NCBI RefSeq assembly: GCF_023898315.1
Contig: NC_064616.1
Location: 543,545,602 to 543,609,601 of the forward strand
Reading direction: 5' to 3'
Length of the DNA stretch: 64,000 nucleotides
DNA from: Schistocerca nitens
Lineage: Eukaryota; Arthropoda; Insecta; Orthoptera; Acrididae
Position numbers and translations under genes: made by a program. Of this stretch, positions 34,295 through 45,179 are shown in pieces; the first letter of the stretch is position 1; each line of letters begins with the position of its first letter. The notes beneath the pieces are model-generated. The model was not told the DNA's origin, did not search any database, and was given only the letters and a program-made list of their open reading frames with translations.

Positions 34295-34528
34295 ATTTGG
34301 ACCTTCCATTTTCACACATGCTGACTACTGGAGCCCTGTTTCGGCTAGAGTAAGAGCATTTTTCATGAACACAAGTATTATGTAGGAAGATCTTATTATT
34401 TTATTATACATTTGTAAAACTTTGCTAATATGTATTGCAGAAAATAAAACATTGTCGTAAAATATGGTCATTATTATTTTTATCATACATCTACATCAAC
34501 CACATCTTAGTCTGCTCTTACTATGATA

Positions 34529-34635
34529 GGCGTGATTAAACCATGATCTTAACATGTTCTGTGAAAAAGGAACAGCGTAGCATTAAAATATCAGGATTTT
34601 AGTGTCAAAACGTAGAAGTACGAGACATTACCACC
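34529..34635 (+). repeat. 107-bp dispersed repeat, copy 1
   Basis: The segment from GGCGTGATTAAACCATGATC to ATTACCACC is repeated at 34836-34940 in the same orientation, sharing ACCATGATCTTAA, TTTTAGTGTCAAAACGTA and the TACCACC end. A third, shorter match (ATCACACCATGATGTTGACA) lies near 37217. The family is unknown. Confidence 0.75.
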
Positions 34636-34835
34636 ATTAGTCAATGTAGACGGTCATCCATGATGTTAAAAAAAACGCTATTTTACACCTTACACAGTTC
34701 TGTTAATACGACATTAGAATCAGCACTATGCAGTTTAGTATCATCCGTTAACAGATTGCTTGTGATGTTATAATAAATCATTCGAATCCTGTGTACAGTT
34801 AGCGGATAAGTGCTTTATATACACACACCCAAAGG

Positions 34836-34940
34836 GGCGTCATTGATTACACCATGATCTTAAAACGTCTTTGGGAAAACACTGACCTGCATTAAAGACT
34901 TGTTATTTTAGTGTCAAAACGTAATACATATAGTACCACC
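34836..34940 (+). repeat. 107-bp dispersed repeat, copy 2
   Basis: Direct repeat of 34529-34635, about 200 bp downstream. Between them is AT-rich sequence with no match to either copy. The pair could be ends of a small element in direct orientation or a local duplication. Confidence 0.75.
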
Positions 34941-35304
34941 GTATGTTTACATACGTAGACTTCCAGAAGATTAAAACCATTCCCAGTGGAGTGCTTCTGC
35001 TAAGACTTTCACTACACTGTTCCGTATGATCTGGCAACAAGCGCTTTGCGATGTGGGGGTAGCACTCCAGAGGCGATATGTACAGCCCACTATGCTAGTA
35101 GTGACTCGATAAAGTATTGGGATCTACTGTATGGAAGAAGCATATCTAATTCATTCACCGCACAAGCAATACATAACAATATCAGTTACAAGCCCAACCA
35201 ACAGAAATCTGTCATATTACCTTAGCAAAATGCATTATGCAGTGAGAGAAACAACAATTAGCTGTAGAAGTTGTAGGTTTTTAATGTAAGCTTTAGATGT
35301 ATGA

Positions 35305-35968
35305 GAGGGTGCAGAAAAGTAATGTCTCAGAATTTTTGTGTGTGAAAATTGTTAAAGCTATTTAAATAAAATAAATGCTATAAACATTCTACATCTTTAT
35401 TCTTCACGTCTACATATTTGCAGCCCTTTGCTGCTACAGGGCTCCAAAAGGTATCGTGTGACATGGCGGTGTGTAACGTAATTATGTCGGTGCATGATAA
35501 GCAGGAAACTACACTTGAATTACGACTTCAAAGAGATTTTCCACACATGCCAAATCTCTCCCTCAACATGACAACACATACAAGTGCTGCGCCATCTGCA
35601 AGAATCTGACGCTTTGGGTTGTCGGTCGTTTATCACTCCATACAGTCGAAACTGGGCCCAGTCCGATTTTTATCACTTAGCAAAATTTAAAGAAAACCCT
35701 CGAGGACTTCACTTTGGGAGTGTTCTGGTGGTGGAAGCAGAATTGCCGTTCTGGCTCCATCAACAACGTCAATCATTCCACTGTGAAGTGTCAACAAACT
35801 GGTCTGTTGTTGTGAGAAATGTATTCATCGTCTGGGTGTCTATGTTGAGAAATTAATACGTACATATGAAGAATAAACATGTGGAACGTTTATAGCGTTC
35901 GTTATATTTAAAGGACTTAACAGTTTTCACATAAATATTTCGGAGGCTTTTCTTTTCAGCATGACCTC
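35305..35968 (+). mobile_element. Internally deleted mariner-type element with long inverted repeats
   Basis: The left end (GAGGGTGCAGAAAAG..., 35305 to about 35420) and the right end (about 35855-35968, ending ...CATGACCTC) are inverted copies over about 115 bp, sharing the GCTATAAAC and TTTATTCTTCA landmarks. In between, 35584-35855 reads as the last part of a mariner-type DDE domain: TPYSRNWAQSDFYHLAKFKE corresponds to the YSPDLAPSDFHLF block, followed by EAELPFWLHQQRQSFH. Catalytic residues before this are lost by deletion. It is a non-autonomous relic. Confidence 0.8.
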
Positions 35969-37438
35969 GGAGGGACTACCCTTCCTGATCCAGAAGTGCA
36001 ATGCCGCAGCAACAAGAGGTAAATTAGGGGAAACTGGTATGGAAGCAGTGGAAATAATTTTAAGAATGTATAAAATACCCATATATAGCAGAACGGGCTC
36101 ACATTAACATGGGCTGTTGCAATGGCTTCATGTATATTTCGATATAGCGCAAGATTTTTAACGGAATGGGTATGTGTGATTACCTAACATCAGACCAAGT
36201 CTTCTGCGTGTGCAAGGAGACGACTAGCAGTATAGTGATGTTACTGTGAACAACGATAAGACCATTTAAAATGGGTGTGCTTCAGTTGCAAGGAATTATA
36301 GCAAATTTTATATTTCACCTCACATGCCAAAGAGCATATGAAGCTAACGGCAGGCATTCTTTAATGAGCCAGGATACATGTCTTACAGAATCATTTACAT
36401 CTTCCTCCACTAAGGAACAGAATTTTCAGCTATTATTAATAATTATGAAATGGTCTGTTCGAGTTTGACCCTGTGAATGGGTAACTAAATATATGAAATA
36501 CTAGTAATACAGATGCGTTATGTTATAATGCGTTCTGATGTGCATTTAGTAGAAGCGTTCACATCTTTCTCTACTAAAGAACGTAGTTTTAAGTTCTGAT
36601 TTATAACTATGGAACGCACAGTTTTTTTTTGATTCCGTGGAGGGCTGTCAAAATGTTTAAACGATAGGGATACCGAAATCATATATTAAAGAAGGAGAAA
36701 CAGATGTTTTGCTACATCCTCAAATATAGATATTATCGAACTCTGATTGATTCGTACAAGGAATGTTATTCCATTGGTCTTAAGAAAAAGGACCAGTTTG
36801 TAGAACTGACCTAAAACACTATGTGTTCAAGATTTCGAATATAGAGACACATATGTAGTACTTAAGTTGTAACGTGGTTGCTGTGAAACAGCAGAAAAAT
36901 TACATATGCCTCACTGAGGTAGCAAGTGACAGCATGTATACAATGGCAACGCATTTTATTAGTACTGGTAATAAAACACAGTAATATTTCTACTGTGATG
37001 TGTGGCAATGCAAACTCACACTATTCTATGTTGTACTTCTGACGTGGGAGGCAAGGATATATTTTGGATATTCTGTGTTAGAGGCACACGGACGCAATAC
37101 TATGGAACAGTTAGAGGAAAATGCTGTATAGTTGTATACATTCATAGAAAGTAACTGCTTTTAATGTTAAAGTGATACATCAGCATTCTGTACCTAGATA
37201 CGTGAGTTATTACTATGATCACACCATGATGTTGACACCTTCTTCGAAAAAACCGACATGTGCTAATTATTGAGGATTATTGGATAACACTGGCGCTCTT
37301 CCATGTTATGAACAGCATGCCACACGCAGCTGTATCTATGTCTGTTGCATGGAAAAATAATATTAGGGCCTGTTAACAGAATATAAGTAGCAATAATCTG
37401 AAAAAGGTGGGTTCAATTAGAAACTAGGTCATGAATTG
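35969..37438. other. No recognisable gene; short third copy of local repeat
   Basis: AT-rich sequence with no recognised domain. Near 37210-37265 a stretch resembles the 107-bp repeat at 34529. Similar short phrases (TCATTTACATC/TTCACATC followed by TTCCTCCACTAAGGAAC and TTCTCTACTAAAGAAC) occur at about 36390 and 36555, suggesting an old duplication. Confidence 0.45.
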
Positions 37439-37450
37439 ACTTTTATAAGA

Positions 37451-37636
37451 TGGCTCTGAGCACTTTGGGACTCAACATCTTAGGTCATAAGTCCCCTAGA
37501 ACTTAGAACTACTTAAACCTAACTAACCTAAGGACATCACACACACCCATGCCCGAGGCAGGATTCGAACCTGCGACCGTAGCAGTCCCGCGGTTCCGGA
37601 CTGCAGCACCAGAACCGCTAGACCATCGCGGCCGGC
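37451..37636 (-). repeat. tRNA-derived SINE, full length
   Basis: Minus-strand copy from TGGCTCTGAGC (tail side) to CGGCCGGC. A perfect 12-bp target duplication acttttataaga lies at 37439-37450 and 37637-37648. Confidence 0.95.
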
Positions 37637-37738
37637 ACTTTTATAAGAAAGAGACACAGTAGGAGCGCGGTAATACTACGTAAGTTGCATGTGGTTTACT
37701 TTGATTCTGCGTTAGACATTCTTTACAACAGTGCGCCA

Positions 37739-37939
37739 AAGCCAGACGGAGTGGCCGAACGGTTCTAGGAACTACAGTCTGGAACCGCGCCACCGCTACG
37801 GTCGCAGGTTCGAATCCTCCCTCGGACATAGATGTGTGTCATGTCCTTAGGTTAGTTAGGTTTAAGTAGTTCTAAGTTCTAGGGGACTGATGACCTCAGA
37901 AGTTAAGTCCCATCGTGCTCAGAGCCATTTGAACCATTT
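37739..37939 (+). repeat. tRNA-derived SINE, full length
   Basis: Plus-strand copy starting AAGCCAGACGGAGTGGCCGA and ending GCCATTTGAACCATTT. A perfect 9-bp target duplication agtgcgcca lies at 37730-37738 and 37940-37948. It lies only 100 bp from the opposite-facing copy at 37451, so the two could form an inverted-repeat transcript. Confidence 0.93.
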
Positions 37940-37948
37940 AGTGCGCCA

Positions 37949-39730
37949 GTCTGGCCACAGATAAGGCAGCTACATATAAGAGAAAGATGGCAGTGATCGT
38001 ACAGGGAGAACTGTTACTGATATTGGATGCAACATATTGTACATAAATACGAGGCAGAAGTCCAGTACTGTTCTGCCACACTGTCATGGGAAACAGCAGC
38101 TACCATAAAATACCTAGGAGTAACCAAACCCCTAAACTGGAAGCAGATGTCAGGCTGAGAGAAAAGTAAAGCATCCACGAAAGATGTGATTCGCAAATCA
38201 CTACTGCTGACAAAATCGTGTATTTTAATTGTCTGCGGCTTCCCGGCGAAGCAGTTGCATCAAGTGACTGCGACGCCTGCATTATGTTGGTATACTCCCT
38301 GTGAATATGCAACAGAAAATTTTTTGTGTCTCTCGTGAGACATAAGGAGATTAGGCCATGCATGAAGGTATACAGACAGTTAATTTTTACTCGAGGAGTG
38401 CTTGAGCAGGGATGTACCCTCCACGGCTTGTGGGGTATTTGTTATATGTAGTATGTTCGCACGTTGCACATAATCTTTTACAATATTGCTGGAATCGTTA
38501 ACTACCGTGAAATACATAGGCACCTCGAGCGAACTAATATAGGACGCATAAAGCAAATGCATATGTCGGGTTCAGGTTCATGTTCAGAATTCTTAAGGGA
38601 ATATAATCCACCCCCGAAAGAAGAAGTTCCAACGGAGCACTCCTGATGAAATTACGTAATGTGATTGGTCGTGGCTGACCTGCTAAGCAATCGCATCTAT
38701 ATAAACGTTACAGTGTATAGTTGTATTACATTGTAACAGTACTAAGAACATATGTTGGCAGAAAAGGTGGCATATTCCCACGAAATGGTGCTGAGTAAAT
38801 CCAAAGAAACTGCATTCAAGTAAGGCTGAGATTATAAATTCGATATGTAAATGTTTGACCTGTATGGCACGGATAAATCCCATCAATACGCCATCTAAAC
38901 GCTGTAAACTATAAGTCGCTTATGTTTTGTTTCTAAAGCAACCACTACTATGCACATGTGCACAACGTATGTGGCAGATGCAGATGTACATAATATAACC
39001 GACGTACCTTGAATCTGTTTCTGCAGGCCCCAACCAAGGGAGCTACTGTCGAGTGCGAATGCACTTCTACAGTATATTACTGTTCTTCCTGCCTTGCAAA
39101 AATCATTGGAACAACAGGTTTCATTGTTGTTGAAGAAGTTCACCACTTTGGACGGAACAACAATAGATTAGTACATTTTTGGGTGAAACAGAATTTGTAA
39201 TGATGTAGGAAAATATCAAAGACTGTAGTTTGAGCGGAACGTGAGGAAAAGTGGCACTATGCAGCAATACTCTAAAATGAGGCTGACATGGATTATTTAG
39301 ATGGTCTGTTTTTAGTATAGATTTGTCGTCGGAATTATTACCGTAAACCTATTTGCTTAAAACATGTGGCTACATATTGTCAGAATATGTAGGATTATTC
39401 CACAGGTTTTTAAAAAAAAAAACATTTATGCAAACACTGTACCCTCATGCCACATCTCTAAAGAAAATGAAGTGATGTACGTACCTAATTTTGTATCTAA
39501 TAGACTTCTCCAGATCCCTATGAAAGGAATTATTTCTAGGTTGGTGCTGCAGATGGATGAGATAAAGGAATTGAAGAAAATTATGCAAACATCACGATAA
39601 ATGCAAATGCTCGTCAAGCTTGCAGGTTACACTCTTGTATTTGACCACGAACATAACCCGTGCAGTGTCCTCAATACATTGCACGTGTCAGTTGTGATCA
39701 GAACAATGTTCTGTGTAGTTGTGAGTGTAT
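37949..39730. other. Mostly unassigned; weak LINE trace
   Basis: At about 38095-38220 the plus strand reads AATIKYLGVTKPLNWKQMSG and KSLLLTKS, which resembles the thumb of a LINE reverse transcriptase, but nothing more supports it. The rest shows no recognised domain. A run of nine or ten A lies near 39413-39422. Confidence 0.4.
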
Positions 39731-40230
39731 TATGTCGAAGCTAAGTGAATTCGAACTTGAGTAAACTGCTGGTGCTCGTATAATGTAGGTCAAATGTCTG
39801 GTGTTTCTAGCGGCGCCATATCGAAGGTTTATACCTTACACGGGGACAGAAGAAAGTCATGATCTGATAAGTCACAACACGGATGAAAGTGCTTGTTGTG
39901 TGATCCTGTATGACCGTTATTCAAGAGGGTTGTGACGTAAAATAATAGGATGATAGCAGCAGATCATTGCAGAATAGGGTGTTGTACTCGTGAACCCAGT
40001 TAGCTCCAAAACAACAAGGAGGGCGCTGCATAAAAGGGGAAATACAGTTCAACCTGCAATTCAAAAATTACTCATCAGTAATGCAAATGCCTTTAACAGG
40101 GAAACGTATAGCCAAAACCATTAAAGCTACACTATAGGGCAATGAAATGAAGTCATTTGGTCTGATGGGTGTTGTTTCACACTGTTTCCAATTTGTTGCC
40201 GAATTAACGTCCCCAAATTGAAACCAGATG
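39731..40230 (+). mobile_element. Tc1-like transposase remnant, N-terminal half
   Basis: Starting at an ATG at 39732 the translation follows a Tc1-like transposase: MSKLSEFELE, then with shifts a GARI and RRFIPYTGTEES-type helix-turn-helix region, VNPVSSKTTRRALHKRGN (about 40005), LISNANAFNRETYSQNH (about 40072), and EVIWSDGCCFTLFPICCRI (about 40150), where the first catalytic Asp lies. Everything beyond about 40230 is unrecognisable. The family is probably the same as the minus-strand copy at 15340-15930. Confidence 0.7.
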
Positions 40231-40644
40231 GTGTAATATAAATGCGGTAATGGGGTAGTGTATACGGTCTCATTTCCGTTGCTTCTGAGTGTTGAGGACA
40301 ATATATATGGCCTCCTCCCATGAATGTATCGCGAAATAACTGCACCAAGAAATTGTGTAGGTTTACTGACAGACATTCTCTTCACGCACCATTTCTGAAT
40401 GGAACAGGGCCAGATAGCAGTAGCAGAAATAACTGTATTTGAGGGTGGGTAAAATAAAATATACGTTTAATCAACGAGGGAAAGCCCCTTAGACTCTCTA
40501 TAGGAGGTACATGACAACCTGAAATACACTACAGAATTGACATTGGATAGCCATTATTTCTGGTTTAAATATATTAAAGGAGACATAGAAATAGCTACTA
40601 CATATGTCTTACTAAGGAGAAAAAGTATAATTTCAGGAAATATC
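40231..40644. other. No recognisable gene or element
   Basis: The open frames on the minus strand (40068-40385) are antisense to the transposase remnant and its flank. No further repeat was noticed. Confidence 0.45.
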
Positions 40645-40652
40645 GCCACTGC

Positions 40653-40831
40653 TTTGGTCTAGCGGTTCTAGGCGCTCAGTCCGGAGCCGCGCGACTGCTA
40701 CGGTCGCAGGTTGGAATCCTGCCTCGGGCATGGATGTGTGTGATGTCCTTAGGTTAGTTAGGTTTAAGTAGTTGTAAGTTCTAGGGGACTTATGACCTCA
40801 GCAGTTGAGTCCCATAGTGCTCAGAGCCAGA
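40653..40831 (+). repeat. tRNA-derived SINE
   Basis: Plus-strand copy that starts within the head (TTTGGTCTAGCGGTTCTAGG) and runs to CAGAGCCAGA. Target duplication gccactgc lies at 40645-40652 and 40832-40839. The first bases of the head are missing. Confidence 0.92.
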
Positions 40832-40996
40832 GCCACTGCAATGTGGCCCTGCAGCATGGAAGACCATTGTTCCACGCAGGCAGTTACAGTTCAGTATTTA
40901 CGTGTGTTCCCTTGAAAACTGGATACTTGTTGGACACTGGGGAAAAATCGACAAATTAAAGGTATTTCCGAAAACCCGTAAATAGTATCAAATATA

Positions 40997-42570
40997 CAGG
41001 GTGTTACAAAAATGTGCGGCCAAACTTTTAGGAAACATTCCTCACACACAAATAAAGAAAAGATGTTATGTGGACATGTGTCCGGAAACGCTTAATTTCC
41101 ATGTTAGAGCTCATTTTACTTTCGTCAGTATGTACTGTGCTTCCTCGATTCACCACCAGTTGGCCCAACTGAAGGAAGGTAATGTTGACTTCGGTGCTTG
41201 TGTTGACATGCGACTCTACAGTACTAGCATCAAGCACATCAGTACGTAGCATCAACAGGTTAGTGTTCATCACGAACGTGGTTTTGCAGTCAGTGCAATG
41301 TTCACAAATGCGGAGTTGGCAGATGCCCATTTGATGTATGGATTAGCACGGGGCAATAGCCGTGGCGCGGTACGTTTGTATCGAGACAGATTTCCAGAAC
41401 GAAGGTGTCCCGACAGGAAGACGTTCGAAGCAATTGATCGGCGTCTTAGGCAGCACGGAATATTCCAGCCTATGACTCGCGACTGGGGAATACCTAGAAC
41501 GACGAGGACACCTGCAATGGACGAGGCAATTCTTCATGCAGTTGACTATAACACTAATGTCAGAGTCAGAGAAGTTGCTGCTGTACAAGGTAACATTGAC
41601 CACGTCACTGTATGGAGAGTGCTACGGGAGAACCAGTTGTTTCCGTACCATGTACAGCATGTGCAGGCACTATCAGCAGCTGATTGGCCTCCACGGGTAC
41701 ACTTCTGCGAATGGTTCATCCAACAATGTGTCAATCCTCATTTCAGTGCAAATGTTCTCTTTACGGATGAGGCTTCAATCCAACGTGATCAAATTGTAAA
41801 TTTTCACAATCAACATGTGTGGGCTGACGAGAATCCGCAAGCAATTGTTCAATCATGCCATCAACACAGATTTTCTGTGAACGTTTGGGCAGGCATTGTT
41901 GGTGATGTCTTGATTGGGCCCCATGTTCTTCCACCTACGCTCAGTGGAGCACGTTATCATGATTTCATACGGGATACTCTACATGTGCTGCTAGAACATG
42001 TGCCTTTACAAGTACGACACAACATTTGATTCATTCACGATGGAGCTCCTGCACATTTCAGTCGAAGTGTTCGTACGCTTCTGAACAACAGATTAGGTGA
42101 CCGATGGATTGGTAGAGGCGGACCAATTCCATGGCCTCCACGCTCTCCTGACCTCAACTCTCTTGACTTTCATTTATGGGGGCATTGGAAAGCTCTTGTC
42201 TACGCAACCCCGGTACCAATTGTAGAGACTGTTCGTCCTCGTATTGTGGACGGCTGTGATAGAATACGCCATTCTCCAGGACTGCATCAGCGCATCAGGG
42301 ATTCCGTGCGACGGAGGGTGGATGCATGTAACCTCGCTAACGGAGGACATTTTTAACATTTCCTGTAACAAAGTGTTTGAAGTCACGCTGGTACGTTCTG
42401 TTGCTGTGTGTTTTCATTCCATGATTAATGTGATTTGAAGATAAGTAATAAAATAAGCTCTAACATGGAAAGTAAGCGTTTCCGGACACATGTTCACATA
42501 ACATATTTTCTTTCTTTGTGGGTGGGGAATGTTTCCTGAAAGTTTGACCGTACCTTTTTGTAACACCCTG
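40997..42570 (+). mobile_element. Nearly complete IS630-Tc1-mariner transposon (DD41D)
   Basis: The 1574-bp element begins CAGGGTGTTACAAAAA and ends with the inverted TTTTTGTAACACCCTG. The inverted terminal repeats extend about 120 bp at each end (to about 41117 and from about 42450) with roughly nine in ten bases matching by eye. TA dinucleotides flank it on both sides (40995-40996 and 42571-42572), the target duplication of this superfamily. It holds one transposase gene. The element looks whole apart from one in-frame stop, which suggests it is a rather recent insertion. Confidence 0.93.
41298..42356 (+). pseudogene. Transposase of the DD41D element, one in-frame stop
   Basis: The gene encodes the enzyme that cuts and rejoins DNA at the element's inverted repeats. 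The frame has 352 codons. The N-terminal 110 residues (start MFTNAELADAHLMYGLARGN) form a helix-turn-helix type DNA-binding region like the DUF4817 family seen in insect transposases. The catalytic domain has Asp157 in LFTDEAS, Asp248 in FIHDGAPAHFS and a third Asp in SPDLNSLDFHLWG. Ninety residues separate the first two and 41 the last two, which gives the DD41D signature of some mariner relatives. The only defect is TGA at 42027-42029 (codon 244), where the family would be expected to have Trp. The start was chosen at the first Met of the conserved N-terminus. Confidence 0.9.
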
Positions 42571-42572
42571 TA

Positions 42573-42970
42573 CATGCGCTTGCTGAAAATGCACTGTGAC
42601 GGTAGGTATTAAATATTTACAGTCCTGTGTGTATGTGTGACTTCTTGAGAACAGGGACATAACCAACAGAATTGTAACAAATAGCCCAAATAGAAAGTAG
42701 TGTCATACACTGGCGCACTTGCAGAAAATGACACTGGGCACGATGCCGTGCTAGCAGTTTCGAGTATCAATTGAATTTAATTGATACTGCTGTTGTTAAT
42801 CGACTGATGAACAAAGCATGAGGCTGCGAACCAAGCAAAGTGGTAGTGGGTGGATGAGTGGTGCGGGGGGGGGGGGGGAGGCTAAGAGAATCTTATGTAA
42901 ACAAAACTAATGGCACAGGTAAGTTGTTTGTTTGCATTAGGCTAAGCATTTGAGACCATTTTGCTTGTAT
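42573..42970. other. No recognisable gene; G-run
   Basis: No domain was recognised. A run of about 13 G lies near 42867-42880. Confidence 0.5.
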
Positions 42971-42971
42971 A

Positions 42972-43165
42972 CACTGGAGAGCCAAAGAAACTCGAACACC
43001 TGCCTAATGTCATGCAGGGCCTCCGCGAGCGCACAGAATCGCTGCAATCCGACGTGGCATGTGCTCGACAGATGTCTCAAGTAGTGCTGGAGGGAGTTAA
43101 CACCTTGGAGCCTGCAGCGCTGTCCAGAAATCCGCAAGAGTACGAGGGGCTAACCAGAGTACCTT
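42972..43165 (-). mobile_element. Tc1-like element, 3' end fragment
   Basis: In minus sense this is the far end of a Tc1-like element: the end of the transposase gene (CTCTTGCGGATTTCTGGACA) and the terminal repeat, which in plus sense reads ACACTGGAGAGCCAAAGAAA after a TA. The same terminal repeat type starts the fragment at 43332, so both belong to one family. The inner part is missing. Confidence 0.6.
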
Positions 43166-43331
43166 AGATAAACCACTTGCAATTGGTCACAGATCCAGCT
43201 CTGTTCGACGTTCACTTGTGTTACTGAATCACAGATAAAGTGGCATCTGTGGCTAATACGAAAGCCGCAGTAATGCGGGAAATGAAAACTTCACGATACA
43301 TGGAAAGCTCTTTCCCTGCATTCCAAATACA

Positions 43332-43925
43332 CACTGAAGCAACAAAGAAGATGGTGTAGGCATGCGTATTCAAATACAGATATATGTAAACTGGCAGGAT
43401 AGGTAGAGGCGATCGGTAACGCCTGTATAAGAAAACAAGTGTCTCGCACAGTTTTAGATCGGTTACTGCTGTTAAAATGACAATTTATCAAGATTTAAAT
43501 GAGTCTGAACGTGGTAATACAGTCGGCGCGCGAGTGACAGGACACAGCAACTCCGAGGGAGTGAGGAAGTGGGGATTTTCCCGTACAACCACTTCACGGG
43601 TGTACCGTGATTATCAGGAATCCGGCAAAACATCACATATCCTACATCGCTGCCTCCTGAAAAAGATCCTGCAAGAACGGGACCAACGACGACTGAAGAG
43701 AATACTTCAACGTGAGAGTTGTGCAACCATTTCTCAAATTGCCACAGATTTCAATGCTGGGCCTTCAACAAGTGTCAGCGTATGAACCATTCACTGAAAC
43801 ATCATTAGTAAGGGCTTTCGGAGCCGAAGGACCACTAGTATACCCTTTATGACTGCACGACACAATTCTTTACGCCACGCCTGGCGCCGTCAACACCGAC
43901 ACTGGACTGTTGATGACTGGAAACA
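43332..43925 (+). mobile_element. Tc1-like element, 5' end with transposase N-terminus
   Basis: Begins with a terminal repeat (ACACTGAAGCAACAAAGAAG) and a leader, followed by an ATG at 43477 and a transposase start: MTIYQDLNESERGNTVGARV, then a helix-turn-helix GFSRTTTSRVYRDYQESGKT, RRLKRILQRESCATISQIAT and FNAGPSTSVSV up to a stop at 43783-43785. Related sequence (SKGFRSRRTTSIPFMTARHN, then HWTVDDWKHDL) follows to about 43925, where it abuts a LINE. The catalytic domain is missing. Confidence 0.8.
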
Positions 43926-44580
43926 TGATCTGTAGTAGTACGCTACCCAGCATTTCGAAATACCTCGAAGAAAACAATCTATTGACACATAATCATCGTG
44001 GATTCCGAAAATATCTTTCTTATGAAACACAACTGGCTCATTTATTTGCACGAAGTATTGAGTTCGATCGACTGGTATGTTACGTTGATTCGATATATCT
44101 AGATCTCCATAAGGCTTTTGAAACAGTTCCTCACAAACAGCTTCCAATAAAATTCCATGCCTATGGAGAATCATCTGAACTGTACAACAGAATTATAATT
44201 TCCTCTCAGAATGGTTGACGTTAAGTCATGTAGTGGAATCGAAGGTATATCTGGGGTTTCCCAAGCAAGCGTTTTATATTCTCAGCAGTTCTCAATGGCT
44301 ATGAACGATTCAGAAGAAAATGTGAGCAGCCTTCTTAAATCGTTTTTCTGATGACGCAGTCACTTACGTGTAATAAATTCACCAGAAGATCAAGACGAAT
44401 TACCAGATTATTTAGACGAAAAGTAGCAATTAACCCTGAAGAATACGAAGTGTGAGCTCCTCTGCATGGGTTATAAAAAAGTTACGTTCAGTTTCAATTA
44501 CAATACAAATCAAACAAATTTTTCATCTATAGGTTAAACTTACTAGGGACTGAATTACGTACAACTAAAATTTTGGTCAT
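43926..44580 (+). mobile_element. Decayed LINE reverse transcriptase
   Basis: Open frame 43910-44218 reads STLPSISKYLEENNLLTHNH, GFRKYLSYETQLAHL and YLDLHKAFETVPHKQLPIKF, which are the template-binding and catalytic A blocks of a LINE reverse transcriptase. Further fragments follow to about 44480. It is 5'-truncated where the Tc1-like sequence ends. The catalytic C block is not clear. Confidence 0.7.
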
Positions 44581-45179
44581 CAAATAGAAAATGTTCCGCA
44601 TCTACATCTAAATACATTGTGAGTCATGGCAGCGGGTATGTAGCATTATGCCACATGATAGGGTTTCTTGTCGTTACACTCACGTTTGGAGCTCAGAGAG
44701 AATGTGTGTTTAAATACGCATGTGAGTACTATAATCTTGATGTTTCAGGCATTCATAATCACAGTTGTTTTTCAAGAACTTCTAAAAGTGATAAGGTATA
44801 ATATAAATAAGAACAGTAAAATTAAATGTCACTTCCCACACAACCGTGTCATCTTACGATATGCATCCACACCCCAGTCGACTGATAAAATACACTAAAA
44901 TGAAATGTAAATGTTATTCTGAGTATTGGCAGCTTTATACCGAAAGCCATTCGTGGGCGGAGCCCGTTTATCTTCATGAAAGTTACACATGGAAGACAAT
45001 CACGGAAGAAACTTGAGTGTGCATCTCATGTTTTTAAAACGATAATAAAAGATTTCAAAGAAAAAAGATGATGTTTAACTTTGACAAGAAGCTCGGACGT
45101 TTGAATATCGTCTGGAGGAGAGCGCCAACGGTACAACTGCAATTAAAGTCGCTATACAACGATGGATATTAAAAAATAT
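44581..45179. other. No recognisable gene or element
   Basis: Probably includes the untranslated or decayed end of the preceding LINE. No domain was recognised. Confidence 0.4.
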
